Shown one piece after another: positions 14,540 through 17,487 of a DNA stretch of 17,487 nt. The DNA is from JBBAFB01 sp041655595. GTDB taxonomy: Bacteria > Bacillota > DULZ01. Numbering within the stretch: position 1 is the first letter of the stretch; each line of letters starts with the position of its first letter. The notes beneath the pieces were generated by a model. That model saw only the letters and a list, made by a program, of their open reading frames with translations. It made no database searches and was not told where the DNA came from. The position numbers and the translations under genes were made by a program. Where the stretch lies: contig JBBAFB010000033.1 of assembly GCA_041655595.1 (NCBI GenBank), positions 1-17,487 on the forward strand. The letters run 5' to 3'.

Positions 14540-15361
14540 ATGCTGCAATGGCTTGCTGAGTTTACTCCGGTTACCCAAGCTTTTATGGGTACCATGTTTA
14601 CTTGGGCCGTGACGGCTTTAGGAGCTTCATTGGTTTTTTTCTTTAAAAAAATCAACAAAATGGTTTTAAACGGTATGCTGGGGTTTGCGGCCGGAGTGAT
14701 GACAGCAGCCAGCTTTTGGTCTTTGTTAGCACCCGGAATTGAAATGGCCGAAGATTTGGGGCAATTAGGCTGGCTAACAGCGGCCATCGGCTTTATGGCG
14801 GGGGGTATGTTTCTGCACATAGTAGATAAGCTGTTACCTCACCTTCACGCGGGTCTTGACACCTCACAAGCCGAAGGGGTAAAAACCGGCTGGCAAAGAA
14901 GTATTCTTTTAGTGTTGGCCATTACTATCCATAATATTCCCGAGGGATTAGCTGTGGGTGTAGCCTTTGGCGCTGTTGCCTACGGCTTGCCTTCAGCTTC
15001 TCTAGCCGGTGCGGTTGCCTTGGCCATCGGTATCGGTTTGCAAAATTTTCCCGAAGGGGCTGCTGTTTCCATCCCTCTTAGAAGGGAAGGATTGAGCCGA
15101 ATGAAATCATTTTTGCTTGGTCAGGCCTCCGGAATTGTGGAGCCGATTTTTGGAGTTATTGGAGCCGTTGCGGTCATGTCCATGCGTCCGGTTTTACCCC
15201 ACGCTTTATCCTTTGCGGCCGGGGCCATGATTTATGTAGTTGTGGAGGAATTAATTCCGGAGGGTAGGCAGGGGGAAACTAAAAGCCATACAGATATTAC
15301 CACTATCGGTTTTTTAGTGGGCTTTGTAATTATGATGATGTTAGATGTTGCACTGGGATAA
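14540..15361 (+). CDS. ZIP-family divalent metal transporter
   Basis: This encodes 273 residues with eight predicted membrane helices. The metal-binding pair is clear: HNIPEG (His131, Glu135) in helix 4 and QNFPEG (Gln168, Asn169, Glu172) in helix 5, plus Glu201 and the EELIPEG end of a later helix (Glu236, Glu237). This pattern belongs to the GufA/ZupT-like branch, which imports zinc, iron or manganese. A His-containing loop between helices 3 and 4 (HLHAGLDTS) may bind metal. The frame is open from TTG 14516, but the GGGGGG at 14525-14530 inside it is the ribosome site, so ATG 14540 is the start. It probably has its own transcript and ends at a terminator shared with pssA. Confidence 0.9.
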   Translation: MLQWLAEFTPVTQAFMGTMFTWAVTALGASLVFFFKKINKMVLNGMLGFAAGVMTAASFWSLLAPGIEMAEDLGQLGWLTAAIGFMAGGMFLHIVDKLLPHLHAGLDTSQAEGVKTGWQRSILLVLAITIHNIPEGLAVGVAFGAVAYGLPSASLAGAVALAIGIGLQNFPEGAAVSIPLRREGLSRMKSFLLGQASGIVEPIFGVIGAVAVMSMRPVLPHALSFAAGAMIYVVVEELIPEGRQGETKSHTDITTIGFLVGFVIMMMLDVALG

Positions 15362-15366
15362 AAAAA

Positions 15367-15399
15367 GCTACCCGGGAAAGCCCAAGTAGCTACTTTTTT
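15367..15399. terminator. Shared terminator between the ZIP gene and pssA
   Basis: GCTAC (15367-15371) pairs with GTAGC (15386-15390). An inner GGG/CCC hairpin (15374-15376 with 15381-15383) closes an AAAG loop. Six Ts (15394-15399) follow rightward, and six As precede at 15361-15366, giving a T tract leftward. The right arm overlaps the stop codon of pssA. Confidence 0.8.
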
Positions 15400-15938
15400 G
15401 CAAGTTTTATTTTACTGCTTACCATAGCATAGGATAAAAACAAAGAAAAGCCGGCAAGGAGGTAGGGGCTTGTATTTTGTTTAATGGTAATGATTGCTGC
15501 AATGGCCAACAAACCGCCTGCTATTGTTATCGGAACGCCAATATAAAAGCCTTTAAATTCAGTAACATTAAACCTTGCCAACCTAAAGGCCCCTGCCAGA
15601 ATATAGATGACAGCGATAATTTTTCCGTAAATAAAAATATTATTCAGCGCCAGAAACCATAAAAGCATGGCAGGAGCTACCCCAAAGGAAACCAAATCTG
15701 ACAGAGAATCAAGTTCCTTGCCAAGATCAGTAACCATTCCCGATTTTCTTGCCAAAGTACCATCAAATCTATCCAGCAAGGCAGCTATAATGATAAAGGA
15801 TGCTGCCAAAAAGGGTTTGCTCTCCAGTACAAAGAAAAGCGAAAAGCAGCCCATGGTTAAATTTAATAGTGTTATTACGTTTGCATAGTTGTACTTATAC
15901 TTAACGATTGTATCATAATCATTAACCGCTTGTTTCAT
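15390..15938 (-). CDS. pssA: CDP-diacylglycerol-serine O-phosphatidyltransferase
   Basis: This encodes 182 residues, the size of the short Bacillus-type enzyme, with about six membrane helices. The full CDP-alcohol phosphatidyltransferase signature D-G-x2-A-R-x8-G-x3-D-x3-D is present at residues 59-81 (Asp59, Gly60, Ala63, Arg64, Gly73, Asp77, Asp81). The neighbouring psd gene makes phosphatidylserine synthase the right member of this family. It joins serine to CDP-diacylglycerol at the membrane. The ATG at 15938 has GGGGTGA upstream, inside the end of psd; the two genes overlap by 17 bases and should be translationally coupled. Confidence 0.92.
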   Translation of the reverse strand: MKQAVNDYDTIVKYKYNYANVITLLNLTMGCFSLFFVLESKPFLAASFIIIAALLDRFDGTLARKSGMVTDLGKELDSLSDLVSFGVAPAMLLWFLALNNIFIYGKIIAVIYILAGAFRLARFNVTEFKGFYIGVPITIAGGLLAIAAIITIKQNTSPYLLAGFSLFLSYAMVSSKIKLAKK

Positions 15939-16572
15939 TGGTGATCACCCCGATTATAGTTTTTCCACCCTTTACCTTATCTCCCACAGTTACATTTATG
16001 CTGATCTGATTAGCAGGTATGACTATTTCGGTGCAGGAACCAAATTTAATCAGGCCAAAAGTATTTCCCTGGGGTAGATATTCACCAACTTTTATCCAAT
16101 CTACGATTCTTCTGGCGATAAAACCTGTGATTTGTATCACCAATAGGTTTAAGTTTCCATAGTTGATACCGATAATGTTTCTTTCATTATATGCAGAGGC
16201 ATGGCTTTTAAATGCAGGAAAAAATTTGCCCGGTACATACTTTTTATAGAACACGGTCCCTGAAATGGGAACCCGATTTACGTGAACATTAAAAATTGAT
16301 AAAAAGATTGATATTTTATAGGCTTGGCATTTTAAAATATCATCATAATTTAGCTTTTCTATACTCAACACCTTACCATCGGCCGGCGATAGAATATTAT
16401 TGTCATTAATTTCAACTTTTCTTTGGGGGTTCCTAAAAAAACAAATGGTGAACAGGGTGAGCACCAAGGGACCCAAAGACCAAAGGGGAGAGACGAGGGC
16501 CGTCAGGCCCGTGATAACCATGCCAATAAAAATATAAGGCAAGCCTTCCGGAGAGATGATAAAGCTTCTCAT
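15922..16572 (-). CDS. psd: Phosphatidylserine decarboxylase proenzyme
   Basis: This encodes 216 residues, the short Psd type. Two N-terminal membrane helices lead into the catalytic part: SPADGKV, FLSIFNVHVNRVP, the FIARRI strand, and the self-cleavage site FGSCTEI, where cleavage before the Ser makes the pyruvoyl group (Ser183 counting from the upstream ATG). Cys follows that Ser where Arg or Thr is more usual. The enzyme turns phosphatidylserine into phosphatidylethanolamine. Two in-frame ATGs are available: 16584 has no ribosome site, while 16572 has GGGGGA five bases upstream, so I choose 16572. It overlaps pssA by 17 bases and stands 44 bases behind the LysE-type gene. Confidence 0.92.
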   Translation of the reverse strand: MRSFIISPEGLPYIFIGMVITGLTALVSPLWSLGPLVLTLFTICFFRNPQRKVEINDNNILSPADGKVLSIEKLNYDDILKCQAYKISIFLSIFNVHVNRVPISGTVFYKKYVPGKFFPAFKSHASAYNERNIIGINYGNLNLLVIQITGFIARRIVDWIKVGEYLPQGNTFGLIKFGSCTEIVIPANQISINVTVGDKVKGGKTIIGVITNETSG

Positions 16573-16616
16573 GTTTTCCCCCATTTCTTTGAAAAATCAA
16601 CTAAATAAGTACAAAT

Positions 16617-17237
16617 TTACAACCCTAAAAACCCTTTTAGGAGGTAAAAAAGGCCGAAGGATGCAATTATAGAGCCGATTACTTGGTTGAATTGGTAGAG
16701 CCTTATAATATTTATATGATCACGCAGCTTGCTCAGAAGATTAGTGGCAACAAACCAAAATAAAACTGCACCGCCAAAGATAGATAAAACCATAGTGAAA
16801 TTCGCAAATAGGCTTGCGGTGTCAAAACCAAAATCCCATTTGCTAAAAATAAATAAAAAAATCAGCAAAGTAAAAGGATTAGAAAAGCCCAATAAAAAAT
16901 GGGAAAGGGCGGGGTGAAGATTACTGTTTTCTCTGTATTCGTTGGCATGCCTGTTTTTGATCGCATTTACAAGGATACTGACCCCAATAATCAGGAATAC
17001 CAGGCCTATTAATTTATTGATCAGCGTTCGGTGAGAATTAATAAAATCGTGAATATAGCTTAATCCAAATACCGCCCCCGTAGAATAAAACATGTCGGAA
17101 ACAGCCGCACCAACACCTGAAAAAAAGCCCCTTTTCCAACCGAAGTTAATTGCTCGTTGGGTCGTAATAATCCCCAGGGGCCCAATTGGAAAGACAACAA
17201 TCATTCCAACAATCATTCCTTTTAAAATTACTGACAT
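16617..17237 (-). CDS. LysE/RhtB-family exporter
   Basis: This encodes 206 residues with six membrane helices, the normal size of the LysE/RhtB superfamily. The N-terminal signature is VVFPIGPLGIITTQRAINFGWKRGF in two adjoining parts (VVFPIGPLG and TTQRAINFGWKRGF), followed by the GVGAAVSD segment and, later, LLGFSNPFTLLIFL, the second conserved Asn-Pro motif. Members export amino acids or other small solutes; the substrate here is not known, and the lysine operon elsewhere in the window is no proof of lysine export. The ATG at 17237 has GAGGTGG ten bases upstream. The same strand and short gaps suggest it may be co-transcribed with psd and pssA. Confidence 0.85.
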   Translation of the reverse strand: MSVILKGMIVGMIVVFPIGPLGIITTQRAINFGWKRGFFSGVGAAVSDMFYSTGAVFGLSYIHDFINSHRTLINKLIGLVFLIIGVSILVNAIKNRHANEYRENSNLHPALSHFLLGFSNPFTLLIFLFIFSKWDFGFDTASLFANFTMVLSIFGGAVLFWFVATNLLSKLRDHINIIRLYQFNQVIGSIIASFGLFYLLKGFLGL

Positions 17238-17297
17238 TACTGGATGACCACCTCAAAATCCTTCAAATTTATTATTATTTCTCCAAAAAAACACCTC

Positions 17298-17309
17298 TAT
17301 ACTAGTATA
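17298..17309. promoter_or_regulatory. Perfect 12-base palindrome upstream of the LysE-type gene
   Basis: TATACTAGTATA is a perfect palindrome about 60 bases before the LysE-type start. On the minus strand it holds possible -10 hexamers (TATACT or TAGTAT). Related half sites (AGTATT and TAGTACT) lie just beyond at 17321-17337. It could be a repressor operator over a promoter; the regulator is not in the window. Confidence 0.45.
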
Positions 17310-17362
17310 CTTTGTTTTTTAGTATTTTGCTAGTACTACAACCAATTTAACAGAAATGGCAA

Positions 17363-17487
17363 GGGGACGTCAGACTGTGTGAAAACTCCCTAAAGGGATT
17401 CCATAATTTAGCCAAATATGATAGAATCTAGATATAAACTATCGAAAAAGGTGATAATTATGGATTACATACAAGGTGAAAGCAGAT
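17363..17487 (+). mobile_element. Left end of an insertion sequence, probably IS1182-like (cut by window edge)
   Basis: GACGTCAGACTGTGTGAAAA (17366-17385) resembles the end of many Firmicute insertion sequences as I recall them. A small hairpin TCCCT/AGGGA (17387-17398) and an extended -10 promoter (TGATAGAAT, 17419-17427) follow, then a ribosome site and the first codons of a probable transposase. The exact outer boundary and the target duplication cannot be seen because the right end is missing. Confidence 0.45.
17460..17487 (+). CDS. Start of a probable transposase (partial)
   Basis: ATG 17460 follows AAGGTGA and opens MDYIQGESR before the window ends. This start resembles the N-terminus of IS1182-type DDE transposases (M-x-Y-I-x-G-x-x-R), but nine residues are too few for certainty. 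Confidence 0.45.

Noticed and set aside
1..17487. CRISPR array, tRNA or rRNA genes, in-frame UGA selenocysteine codons
   Set aside because: I saw no regularly spaced repeats, no cloverleaf or rRNA blocks, and no gene here that needs read-through of TGA to be complete.

Overview
The window looks like a chromosomal stretch of an anaerobic, low-to-moderate G+C Firmicute, most likely a clostridial Peptococcaceae/Desulfotomaculales-type organism. The reasons are strong AGGAGG-type ribosome binding sites, several TTG and GTG starts, a Gram-positive lysine riboswitch, U-tracted intrinsic terminators, and an anaerobe-type selenium/sulfur gene set. The organism assignment is inference from gene content and signal style.

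Left part (1-4100). After the tail of an unidentified coiled-coil protein and a two-way terminator comes a selenium-metabolism locus. Going left are yedE-like permease, a lone TusA-domain protein (the N-terminal half of YedF) and a DUF3343 protein. Going right from the same intergenic region are a class V cysteine desulfurase-like enzyme and a LysR regulator. A plausible chain is: YedE brings a reduced Se/S compound across the membrane, the PLP enzyme releases Se/S from an amino acid, and the small cysteine proteins carry it. LysR would control the divergent promoters.

Middle part (4100-7600). A leftward four-gene operon encodes a PadR-type regulator, two half-size permease subunits of the ArsP_1/DUF318 type, and a secreted, C-terminally anchored 5'-nucleotidase-family phosphoesterase. 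A good promoter upstream overlaps an inverted repeat, which suggests self-repression.

Lysine operon (7650-10985). A clear lysine riboswitch with P1-P5 helices and a downstream terminator precedes a complete polar amino acid ABC importer (lipoprotein, permease, ATPase), so the importer is best called a lysine transporter. The last gene is a stand-alone DsrE-like protein matching the C-terminal half of YedF. The two halves of YedF are therefore encoded by separate genes about 10 kb apart, one in the selenium locus and one behind a lysine riboswitch.

Right part (10985-17487). An ABC-2 exporter (one ATPase, two permeases; substrate unknown) is followed by a ZIP-family metal transporter. Convergent to it is a leftward cluster of a LysE-type exporter, phosphatidylserine decarboxylase (psd) and phosphatidylserine synthase (pssA), the route to phosphatidylethanolamine. 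The window ends in what looks like the left end and first codons of an insertion sequence, probably IS1182-like.
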